Source: CAMPJM01 sp964440915 (GTDB lineage Bacteria; Bacteroidota; Bacteroidia; Cytophagales; Cyclobacteriaceae). Taken from it: a DNA stretch of 21,437 nt. The notes beneath the pieces are model-generated. The model saw nothing but the letters and a program-made list of their open reading frames with translations. It was not told the DNA's origin and did no database searches. Positions 15,361 to 21,437 of this stretch are shown here, piece after piece. A program made the translations under genes and the position numbers. The stretch spans positions 1-21,437 of the forward strand of contig CAYTTV010000055.1 of assembly GCA_964440915.1 (NCBI GenBank), read 5' to 3'. The stretch's first letter is position 1, and each line of letters starts with the position of its first letter.

Positions 15361-16677
15361 TCAATGGCTTAGACTAGCTTCTAATATTTCTAGAATGGCT
15401 TTAGCCTTAATAAGGCACTCTTCATATTCCTGTTCTGCAATGGCATCGTAGGTGATGGCGCTCCCTACCTGAAAGGAAAGGTTGCCACTGGTTTGATTGT
15501 AAAGAAGTGTTCTTATGACGACATTGAAGTCGAAATCACCCTTTGGCGTAATATAACCCGATGCACCAGAATAGAGTCCTCTCCGGCTAGTTTCGTATGT
15601 TTCAATCAACTCCATGGCCCTTACTTTGGGAGCCCCTGTCATGCTGCCCATAGGGAATGCATTTTTGATAATGTCTATAAAAGCCACTTCAGATCTGGCC
15701 CTAGCCGTCACCGTTGAAACCATTTGGTGCACTTTTTCATAGGAATAAATGCCAAAAAGTTCTTCTACCTGCACTGTGCCTGGTAGAGCGCTCTTGGCTA
15801 GGTCGTTCCGAACGAGGTCCACGATCATCATGTTTTCAGCTCGCTCCTTTTCACTATTAAATAAGTTAGTCTTGCGTTGCTCATCTTCAGCAAGGGAAAC
15901 TCCTCTGCCAGCAGTACCTTTAATAGGTTGAGAAATAAGTTGTGCCCCATCCTTTTTCAAAAACCTTTCCGGAGAAGCGCAAAGTACATACTTGTCTTCA
16001 TAGCGCTGAAAAGAAGCAAAGGGCATAGGTGAAAGCCTATTCAGCTTTAGGAAGCTAGTCAAGGGATTGAATCGAGGGGCAGCTCCTACAAACTCCATGC
16101 AATAATTCAACTCATATACTTCACCATCAACGATGTCTTCTTTGATTTTATTTACTTGTTCAATGTATGCTTCTTTCGCAACTTTAGCCGTAGTAGGGAC
16201 TATGGTAGATGTTTCTTCTTGAGAAATGTCTTGTGCCATAATAATGTCATACACCGTCGCGGGCACCTGAAAACTATGAATTTCGACACTGTCAGGAGCG
16301 AAAAACAAAATGTGTTCGGGCTGGAAGAAGCAAATAGGGGCAAAGCCCATACTATCAGGATTGTTGCTGTTCAACGCTTCGATTTCATTTTTGAGATCGT
16401 AGGAGAGATAGCCAAAGAGCCAATCTTTTTTTTCCTGGTGGTAAGTTGCTAGAGCAGAGAAAGCATTGTCATTTTTTGGGACTTCAAGAAACGACAATGC
16501 TCCTACAGCCAATAAGTGCGGAAAGGGTCCATGAAGATAGGGCAGCTCGTTGGGTGTTAAATAGGAACAATAAGTATGTTTTGCTCCCCATCTTAAGGCT
16601 TTTTTTATAAACGAGCCATGGTCAGTAACTGTAAATGTTTTAACTTCTCTTCTGTGCATATAAATAGGGGAAAACAT
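15361..16677 (-). CDS. pabB: Aminodeoxychorismate synthase component I-like (chorismate-binding enzyme)
   Basis: 438 aa from ATG 16677; a second ATG at 16659 is an alternative start. It is a chorismate-utilising enzyme of the TrpE/PabB fold. Conserved segments, numbered from the 16677 ATG, are CASPERFL (about 233-240), PIKGTAGRG (251-259), ERAENMMIVDLVRNDL (278-293), MGSMTGAPKVRAMELIE (343-359) and RGLYSGASGYI (366-376). The Lys in PIKGT is the nucleophile typical of PabB; TrpE has PIAGT. That supports 4-amino-4-deoxychorismate synthesis for folate. No pabA amidotransferase or pabC lyase is adjacent, so glutamine-derived ammonia would come from a distant subunit, possibly one shared with TrpG. 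The N-terminal half (to about residue 160) is diverged, as is common in Bacteroidota. It appears to be its own transcription unit. Confidence 0.85.
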   Translation of the reverse strand: MFSPIYMHRREVKTFTVTDHGSFIKKALRWGAKHTYCSYLTPNELPYLHGPFPHLLAVGALSFLEVPKNDNAFSALATYHQEKKDWLFGYLSYDLKNEIEALNSNNPDSMGFAPICFFQPEHILFFAPDSVEIHSFQVPATVYDIIMAQDISQEETSTIVPTTAKVAKEAYIEQVNKIKEDIVDGEVYELNYCMEFVGAAPRFNPLTSFLKLNRLSPMPFASFQRYEDKYVLCASPERFLKKDGAQLISQPIKGTAGRGVSLAEDEQRKTNLFNSEKERAENMMIVDLVRNDLAKSALPGTVQVEELFGIYSYEKVHQMVSTVTARARSEVAFIDIIKNAFPMGSMTGAPKVRAMELIETYETSRRGLYSGASGYITPKGDFDFNVVIRTLLYNQTSGNLSFQVGSAITYDAIAEQEYEECLIKAKAILEILEASLSH

Positions 16678-16685
16678 CAAAATTA
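16678..16685 (-). promoter_or_regulatory. Possible -7 element for pabB
   Basis: The minus-strand reading TAATTTTG matches TAnnTTTG exactly, but it abuts the ATG at 16677. If real, translation would start at ATG 16659 instead, giving a very short leader. No -33 box is evident. Confidence 0.3.
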
Positions 16686-16761
16686 ATAAATTTGACGAAC
16701 TGAAAGTAAGGTGGGAGGAGAAATGCCTTACGTAATGAGGGCTTGCTCAGTTTTTAAAACT

Positions 16762-16798
16762 AAAAAAGGCCAAACCCCTTGAGAGTTTGGCCTTTTTT
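16762..16798 (-). terminator. Rho-independent terminator of the yceI-like gene
   Basis: 14-nt perfectly complementary arms (16762-16775 and 16785-16798) contain GGCCAAAC/GTTTGGCC flanked by six A and six T, with a 9-nt loop. The hairpin sits 16 nt past the stop codon of the YceI gene and upstream of pabB, so it separates the two minus-strand transcripts. Confidence 0.88.
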
Positions 16799-16814
16799 GG
16801 AGATAGATATTACC

Positions 16815-17531
16815 TTATTTCACTGCTTTCACATCAAAACCAAGGTTTACTTTGTTGTGTATGAATTGGTCTCTGGCTTTGTCAGCCACAGCACTTTCGT
16901 CACGATATGATACGCCCCAATCTGTTCTGTCGATATTGAATTTTGCTTGTGCAGAAGCTTCGCTGTCTGTCACAATGATTACGGCAGGAAAGCTGATGCT
17001 TTTTGTATTCCCTCTCAAAGTCAAGTTACCTGTAACGGTATGGGTTGGGTTGACCAGTTTGAACTCAGCATTTACTTCTTCCTCAGTAGCTGCATCGGCT
17101 ACAAAAGGTTCTACAGAGGTGATTTCAAATTTGGCTTCTGGATGATTTTCCACGTCAAAAAAATCATTGGAATGCAAGTGGCCGATGAGCTTTCCTTTGC
17201 TGTCAGCATCAATGTCGACATCTGTTACATCCAATTTTTTCAAGTCAAATGTGATAGTTCCGCCTACCACTTTATTGTCTTCTATTTGCAGGCTTCCTTC
17301 TTCAATCGGGAAAAGCCCATCATGCCGTCCTGTTGGCTTTGTGCCTACCCATGTCACAGCGCTTTGTGCTTTATCAATAGTATAGGTTGTGGCGTTCTCT
17401 CCAACTTCCGTTACCTCTTGTGCATCGCCAACTTTTGCTTCATCGCTTTTTGGGCTTTGGGTGCAGGCAAAGGTGAAGGCACCCATTGATAAAAACAAGA
17501 ATGCAAATCTGATCTTTTTCATCATAATCAT
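16815..17531 (-). CDS. YceI-family periplasmic lipoprotein
   Basis: 238 aa from the first ATG; three in-frame ATGs lie within the first four codons and any may be used. The N-terminus MKKIRFAFLFLSMGAFTFAC is a lipoprotein signal peptide with Cys23 as the acylation site. A short Glu/Asp-rich linker follows. A full YceI lipocalin-like beta-barrel then runs from about residue 47 to the end. Its landmarks are YTIDKAQSAVTWVG, FDLKKLDVTD, LIGHLHSNDFFDVENHPEAKFEI, VTGNLTLRG and FNIDRTDWGVSYR. YceI proteins bind isoprenoid-type lipids in the periplasm; the physiological role is poorly defined. The gene is flanked by its own -7 element and terminator, so it is monocistronic. Confidence 0.93.
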   Translation of the reverse strand: MIMMKKIRFAFLFLSMGAFTFACTQSPKSDEAKVGDAQEVTEVGENATTYTIDKAQSAVTWVGTKPTGRHDGLFPIEEGSLQIEDNKVVGGTITFDLKKLDVTDVDIDADSKGKLIGHLHSNDFFDVENHPEAKFEITSVEPFVADAATEEEVNAEFKLVNPTHTVTGNLTLRGNTKSISFPAVIIVTDSEASAQAKFNIDRTDWGVSYRDESAVADKARDQFIHNKVNLGFDVKAVK

Positions 17532-17556
17532 TTTGATTTAAAATTATTTTTAGAAA

Positions 17557-17564
17557 CAAAAGTA
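17557..17564 (-). promoter_or_regulatory. Candidate -7 element for the YceI-family gene
   Basis: The minus-strand reading TACTTTTG matches TAnnTTTG exactly, 25 nt before the first ATG of the gene. The -33 region has no clear TTTG at the standard distance. Confidence 0.45.
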
Positions 17565-17685
17565 CGAAATGTGGGGTTCAAGGTTACGTTTTTCAATGAT
17601 ATAAATATTATGCTGCATAAAGATGCATTACTGCCCTATTAGTTTGGGTGATGGATTACCTTTGAGCATTAATTATATAATCATT

Positions 17686-18198
17686 ATGGCACTAATTAAA
17701 TCTGTTCGAGGAAATACACCTCAATATGGCAAGAATTGCTTTTTTGCTGAAAACGCCACCATTATTGGAGATGTGGTTATGGGCGACAATTGTAGCGTCT
17801 GGTTCAATGCCGTTGTTCGGGGAGATGTGCATTCCATAAGCATAGGGAATAATACCAATATTCAAGATGGGGCAGTCATTCATTGTACTTACCAAAAGGC
17901 CAAGACTGTTATTGGCAACAATGTTTCCATAGCGCATAATGCCATTGTGCATGGATGTACCCTTGAAGACAATGTGCTGATCGGCATGGGGGCCATCGTA
18001 ATGGATGATGCCGTGGTTCAAAGTGGGGCGATAGTGGCAGCAGGAGCAGTTGTGCTTGCCGGCACCATAGTGGAGTCGGGCTATATTTATGCTGGAATGC
18101 CAGCCAAAAAGATAAAGCCAGTAGGAGAGGAGATGAAGGAGATATTTGCAAGAACAGCCAATAATTATATCATGTACGCAAAGTGGTTTGATGAATAG
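17686..18198 (+). CDS. Gamma-carbonic-anhydrase-like hexapeptide-repeat protein
   Basis: 170 aa from ATG 17686. The open frame extends upstream, but that part is not conserved in character. It is a left-handed beta-helix protein built of hexapeptide repeats (for example IIGDVVMGDNCSVWFNAVVRGD, IGNNVSIAHNAIVHGC, VLIGMGAIVMDDAVV). The three zinc-ligand histidines of the gamma-carbonic-anhydrase/YrdA/PaaY group are present as His66 (AVIHCT), His84 and His89 (SIAHNAIVHGC). The C-terminal helix includes YAGMPAKKIKPVGEEM. Trimer formation and a metal site at subunit interfaces follow from the family. Carbonic anhydrase activity is not assured, because many close relatives are weak or inactive. It is divergent from the YceI gene, and no operon partner is visible. 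Confidence 0.9.
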   Translation: MALIKSVRGNTPQYGKNCFFAENATIIGDVVMGDNCSVWFNAVVRGDVHSISIGNNTNIQDGAVIHCTYQKAKTVIGNNVSIAHNAIVHGCTLEDNVLIGMGAIVMDDAVVQSGAIVAAGAVVLAGTIVESGYIYAGMPAKKIKPVGEEMKEIFARTANNYIMYAKWFDE

Positions 18199-18571
18199 GA
18201 AGAGTTTGATATACCAATGGATTGATGAACCTATGAGCGAATGTAAATATAATTTTAAATGTTGGATTTTGAATTGGGGTAGTAACGAAGCACGAATCAA
18301 ATAATGACATTGTACTGAAGCGGGCCTCAGAAGGACCGTATATCTGTATAGCAGTTCCCTCCTGTAGGGGGGCAATAGGTAGCAAGAAAAACAGACACAA
18401 GATTTCAGACATCAAACAAGATAAAAAATATCTCTGTCTGTCATCCTGTTGTTGATGACACACGCAGCAAAGTAAAGGTACTGCAAACTTCACCGTTCTT
18501 TGCGAAATCTTATTCCATCATTCACCCATCAATCATTCATTTTCTCTAAATGCTCGCACCTTCAAATCAAA
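18199..18571. other. Intergenic stretch with repeat-like debris
   Basis: No gene is supported; short open frames on the minus strand lack coding character. Bases about 18331-18385 contain two degenerate units of a GG-x-C-G-x-ATAT-x-TGTAGCA-like phrase, and the second carries a CCCTCC/GGGGGG hairpin (18357-18362 with 18367-18372). A phrase TTCTTTGCGAAATC at about 18502-18515 recalls the CTTTGCG-type motif seen also near 4360. Confidence 0.4.
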
Positions 18572-18603
18572 TTAGCAGATTGTTACATTAAAGTATATAT
18601 TTG
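18572..18603 (+). promoter_or_regulatory. Candidate promoter for the metE riboswitch transcript
   Basis: TTAG at 18572-18575, a 20-nt spacer and TATATTTG at 18596-18603 match the Bacteroidota TTTG-N19/20-TAnnTTTG layout with one mismatch in the -33 box. A start near 18610 would begin right at the 5' edge of the cobalamin aptamer. Confidence 0.55.
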
Positions 18604-18605
18604 CT

Positions 18606-18801
18606 CCGAGGTTGTTTGATCGAATAACAATCAATCCGTTTTGGGTTTCCCATAAAGGGAATTAAAAAGGAACCATGTGAAAATCATGGGCTGACGCGCA
18701 ACTGTAAGTAACGCAAAGTTTTATCCACTATATCCATTGCCACAAGGTGAGAAGGAGGATAAAAAGGTTACAAGCCAGGAGACTTACCTAACGAATTTGA
18801 C
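18606..18801 (+). promoter_or_regulatory. Cobalamin (adenosylcobalamin-type) riboswitch upstream of metE
   Basis: The conserved core is plain: TAAAGGGAA (18653-18661), a GTGAAAATC...GGGCTG segment, GCGCAACTGTAA (18696-18707) and the B12-box AGCCAGGAGACTTACC (about 18773-18788). Supporting helices are CCATG/CATGG (18673-18677 with 18685-18689) and TTTTATCC/GGATAAAA (18719-18726 with 18757-18764). Such aptamers bind cobalamin and switch the downstream gene off. Here that gene is B12-independent methionine synthase, dispensable when B12 is available for MetH. Exact 5' and 3' edges are approximate. Confidence 0.95.
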
Positions 18802-18809
18802 ATTGCTTT

Positions 18810-18897
18810 CGCGATAAGAAGCAGAAGTCAAGGAAGCTTTTTATTGAGATTCGAGTACTCGTTTCCCCTTCCTTTGATTTTCCAACTCCCTTATCGT
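18810..18897 (+). promoter_or_regulatory. Probable expression platform of the metE riboswitch
   Basis: Downstream of the aptamer, TCAAGGAAG (18828-18836) can pair with CTTCCTTTGA (18868-18877, one bulged T), followed by TTTT. This is a possible intrinsic terminator with an inner CGAGTACTCG palindrome at 18852-18861. An outer pairing of CGATAAG (about 18812-18818) with CTTATCG (about 18890-18896) could enclose it. Which structure forms with or without ligand cannot be decided by eye. Confidence 0.5.
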
Positions 18898-18958
18898 GTT
18901 TGCAGTTAGACGATTAAAACTACCTAAGTTTTAATGTTTCAACAAAATTTTTTAAAAA

Positions 18959-21283
18959 ATGCAAACCCACAATCTTGGCTACCCGCGCATTGGTGCCAAC
19001 CGCGAACTCAAAAGAGCTTGTGAAAACTACTGGTCTGGCAAGACCTCCCGGAAAAATCTACTTCAAGTAGGAAAAAACTTAAGGCTTGAAAATTGGAAAC
19101 TGCAGCAAGCGTGCGGCATTAATTTAATCCCTTCCAATGATTTTTCTTTTTATGATCATGTATTAGACATGTCTTTTACCGTTGGTGCCATTCCTGAGCG
19201 ATATCAGAATGTTATTTTCGAAAAGGGAGAGTCTGAGTTGGATCTTTACTTTGCCATGGCAAGAGGATATCAACGAAATAATCTGGACATAACGGCCATG
19301 GAAATGACAAAGTGGTTCGATACCAACTATCACTATATCGTTCCAGAATTCCACAAAAACCAAGAGTTTAAACTCTTTTCCACCAAGATAATCGATGATT
19401 TCTATGAAGCAAAACAAGCGGGTATCACTACAAAGCCTGTAATCTTAGGACCTGTTTCTTATCTTTTGTTGGGAAAGGAGAAGGAAGAGGGTTTCGACAG
19501 AATAGACCTGATTGAAAACCTGCTTCCTGTTTATTGGCAGATTTTGGAGCGCTTGGAGGCTTTGGATGCAAAATGGGTGCAGTTTGACGAGCCTATTTTG
19601 GTAACAGATCTTTCAAATAAGGAGAAGGCGGCATTCATGAGGGTGTATAAAGAAATAAAAAAGCGTTTCCCTTTCTTAAAGACAATATTGGCTACCTATT
19701 TTGGGGGGCTGAAAGACAATACAGCTTTAGCCGCTACCTTGCCAGTCAACATGCTGCATCTCGATCTGGTTCGGGCTCCCGAACAATTGGATGGTATTTT
19801 GGATCAACTAAAGCCCAACGTATCCCTTTCTTTAGGTATTGTAGATGGTAGGAACATATGGAAAAACGATTATGAAAAATCACTGGAGCTTATCAGGAAA
19901 GCTGCAGATAAAATAGGATCGGAGAGGCTTTTTCTTGCTCCTTCATGCTCCCTCTTACACACACCTTGTGATTTGTCATTAGAAACGGATGAAGAGGCTC
20001 TCCCATCTTCTATCAAAAACTGGATGGCTTTTGCGAAACAAAAACTAGAAGAGGTGGTAGTTTTGGGTAAGCTGGCCAGCGCCGAAACCCGATCTAACCA
20101 TATTGAACTGCTTGAAGAAAACAAAAAGGCAGTAGCTGACCGCAATAGCTCTACATTAATTCATAATGTGGAAGTGAAAGAAAGGGTGAGAAATGTTGCT
20201 CCTGCCGACGATAGGAGAAAAAATCCATTTTCAATCAGACGAGAAGCACAGGCTAAAAACTTGCAGATTCCGCTACTGCCTACAACTACCATTGGATCAT
20301 TTCCGCAAGTTCAAACTATACGGAGCTGGCGTGCAAAATATAAGAAGGGAACGTTGAACTTGGAAGAGTACAATGTCCTTTTGGGTAAAGAAATTCAAGA
20401 TGCCATAAGGTTGCAAGAGGAAATAGGCTTAGATGTTTTGGTGCATGGCGAGTTTGAGCGCAATGATATGGTGGAGTATTTCGGCGAAAAGTTGGCTGGT
20501 TTTGTATTCTCCAAAAACGGTTGGGTGCAAAGCTATGGCTCCAGGTGTGTGAAACCTCCCATTATTTATGGCGATGTGCACAGACCCAATCCAATGACCG
20601 TTAACTGGTCGACTTATGCCCAATCTTTGACAGACAAGCCAGTAAAGGGAATGCTTACCGGTCCGGTTACTATTTTGCAGTGGTCTTTTGTACGGGATGA
20701 TCAGCCACGTTCTGAAACAGCCTTGCAGATTGCTTTAGCCATAAGGGATGAAGTTAATGATTTAGAAAATGCTGGAATAAAGATCATCCAAATTGACGAG
20801 CCTGCCATTAGAGAAGGGCTGCCATTGCGAAAGGAAGATTGGGACAGTTACTTGCAGTGGGCTATCCGGGCTTTTAAAATATCTTCTAGCGGGGTAAGGG
20901 ATGAGACACAAATTCACACACATATGTGCTATTCTGAATTTAATGACATAATAGAGCATATTGCTAATATGGATGCTGATGTAATTACCATAGAGTGCTC
21001 CCGCTCCCAAATGGAGTTGTTGGATGCTTTTGCTCATTTTAAATATCCGAACGAGATCGGCCCTGGCGTATACGACATCCACTCTCCCAGAATTCCTTCA
21101 AAGGAGGAAATGATAGTACTGTTAGAAAAAGCCAAAACTGTTATCCCCTCAGAACAATTATGGGTAAACCCCGACTGTGGTTTGAAAACCAGAGGATGGG
21201 AGGAGACAAAGAAAGCTTTGATAGAAATGGTACAGGCTGCAAAAGCACTAAGGGAAGCCACAGAGCCTATTGCTTTTTCTTAG
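18959..21283 (+). CDS. metE: Cobalamin-independent methionine synthase MetE
   Basis: 774 aa, close to the usual 750-780. It transfers the methyl group of 5-methyltetrahydropteroyl-triglutamate to homocysteine without B12 and acts in the cytosol. The N-terminal half begins MQTHNLGYPRIGANRELKRA, with the family's G-Y/F-P-R-I-G start. The C-terminal catalytic barrel has LPTTTIGSFPQ, HGEFERNDMVEYFGE, LTGPVTILQWSF, IQIDEPAIREGLP and NPDCGLKTR. All four zinc ligands are present at constant spacing to the Escherichia coli enzyme (+14): His655, Cys657, Glu679 and Cys740. The ATG at 18959 follows an A/T-rich stretch with no Shine-Dalgarno sequence. Regulation is by the upstream cobalamin riboswitch. 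No metF or other partner follows within the window. Confidence 0.98.
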   Translation: MQTHNLGYPRIGANRELKRACENYWSGKTSRKNLLQVGKNLRLENWKLQQACGINLIPSNDFSFYDHVLDMSFTVGAIPERYQNVIFEKGESELDLYFAMARGYQRNNLDITAMEMTKWFDTNYHYIVPEFHKNQEFKLFSTKIIDDFYEAKQAGITTKPVILGPVSYLLLGKEKEEGFDRIDLIENLLPVYWQILERLEALDAKWVQFDEPILVTDLSNKEKAAFMRVYKEIKKRFPFLKTILATYFGGLKDNTALAATLPVNMLHLDLVRAPEQLDGILDQLKPNVSLSLGIVDGRNIWKNDYEKSLELIRKAADKIGSERLFLAPSCSLLHTPCDLSLETDEEALPSSIKNWMAFAKQKLEEVVVLGKLASAETRSNHIELLEENKKAVADRNSSTLIHNVEVKERVRNVAPADDRRKNPFSIRREAQAKNLQIPLLPTTTIGSFPQVQTIRSWRAKYKKGTLNLEEYNVLLGKEIQDAIRLQEEIGLDVLVHGEFERNDMVEYFGEKLAGFVFSKNGWVQSYGSRCVKPPIIYGDVHRPNPMTVNWSTYAQSLTDKPVKGMLTGPVTILQWSFVRDDQPRSETALQIALAIRDEVNDLENAGIKIIQIDEPAIREGLPLRKEDWDSYLQWAIRAFKISSSGVRDETQIHTHMCYSEFNDIIEHIANMDADVITIECSRSQMELLDAFAHFKYPNEIGPGVYDIHSPRIPSKEEMIVLLEKAKTVIPSEQLWVNPDCGLKTRGWEETKKALIEMVQAAKALREATEPIAFS

Positions 21284-21360
21284 ATCATGGATGACATCAA
21301 GTATTAGGTGTTAAATAAGAGATGATAGATTCGAGTTGGCAATAGGCAGTTGGCAAAGCG

Positions 21361-21402
21361 CACACTCGTCAGGACGGCTTTTTCTGCCGTCAGGCGGGTG
21401 TG
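21361..21402. repeat. Imperfect G/C-rich inverted repeat downstream of metE
   Basis: An inner stem GACGGC/GCCGTC (21373-21378 with 21386-21391) and an outer stem CACACTCG/CGGGTGTG (21361-21368 with 21395-21402, one mismatch) form a two-part hairpin. It lies 77 nt past metE and has no adequate U-tract. A preceding TTGGCAATAGGCAGTTGGCAA tandem phrase (21335-21355) resembles intergenic repeats I recall from Bacteroidota. It is more likely a dispersed palindromic repeat than a simple terminator. Confidence 0.5.
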
Positions 21403-21437
21403 TAGCATTTGGTGGTAACCTGAGCTCGACCTTGATT

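Noticed and set aside
15361..16677. Anthranilate synthase TrpE or isochorismate synthase
   Set aside because: The PIKGT motif with nucleophilic Lys is the PabB signature; TrpE has PIAGT, and no trp or menaquinone genes are adjacent.
16947..17489. 180-aa open frame antisense to the YceI-family gene
   Set aside because: The sense frame has a signal peptide, a lipobox and a complete YceI domain; the antisense frame is a by-product.
17692..18375. 227-aa open frame antisense to the gamma-carbonic-anhydrase-like gene
   Set aside because: It lies mostly opposite a convincing hexapeptide-repeat protein; His/Cys/Tyr-rich low-complexity translation with no motif.
18170..18493. 107-aa open frame on the minus strand in the gap before metE
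   Set aside because: No start context, no recognisable protein features, and it spans the repeat-like patch at 18331-18385.

Overview
The window reads as chromosomal DNA of a Bacteroidota bacterium, most likely from the Cytophagales/Cytophagia side. The reasons are: TAnnTTTG-type -7 promoter elements in front of many genes, almost no Shine-Dalgarno sequences, A/T-rich leaders, a SecG with a long acidic tail, a Bacteroidota-type LptE lipoprotein, carboxypeptidase-regulatory-domain/OmpA architecture, and an miaB - sigma-54 activator - lptE - TPR - secG order that I recall from this phylum. The genus cannot be fixed from the sequence alone. No tRNA, rRNA, CRISPR array, transposase or phage gene was seen.

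Layout. (i) 1-4277 (+): the 3' part of a very long modular envelope protein. It has alternating beta-sandwich-type repeats and a C-terminal OmpA peptidoglycan-binding domain, and the gene starts upstream of the window. (ii) 4674-6062 (+): a POT-family peptide/proton symporter. (iii) 6405-7362 (+): a siaB-siaC pair (HATPase-like kinase and its phosphoprotein partner), closed by a perfect 42-nt palindromic terminator shared with (iv) groES-groEL (-), 7454-9424. (v) 9662-10381 (+): an unrecognised protein. (vi) 10427-15222 (-): a five-gene run, miaB > sigma-54 activator > lptE > coiled-coil/TPR protein > secG. It ends at a hairpin lying across the stop codon of the opposing gene. (vii) 15361-16677 (-): pabB-like aminodeoxychorismate synthase. 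(viii) 16815-17531 (-): YceI lipoprotein with its own terminator. (ix) 17686-18198 (+): gamma-carbonic-anhydrase-like hexapeptide protein. (x) 18199-18958: long non-coding stretch with repeat debris, a promoter and a cobalamin riboswitch. (xi) 18959-21283 (+): B12-independent methionine synthase MetE, the riboswitch's target. (xii) a hairpin-rich intergenic tail.

Functional themes are envelope biogenesis and secretion (modular OmpA protein, LptE, SecG, YceI), protein folding (GroESL), signalling (SiaB/SiaC, sigma-54 activator), and folate/methionine metabolism (PabB, MetE). Most genes are ordinary core genes. The parts that reward a second look are the higher-order internal duplication of the giant modular protein, the SiaB/SiaC pair with no phosphatase or output gene beside it, the metE riboswitch expression platform, and three intergenic patches resembling dispersed Bacteroidota repeats. 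I found no convincing evidence of a wholly new defence or mobile system.
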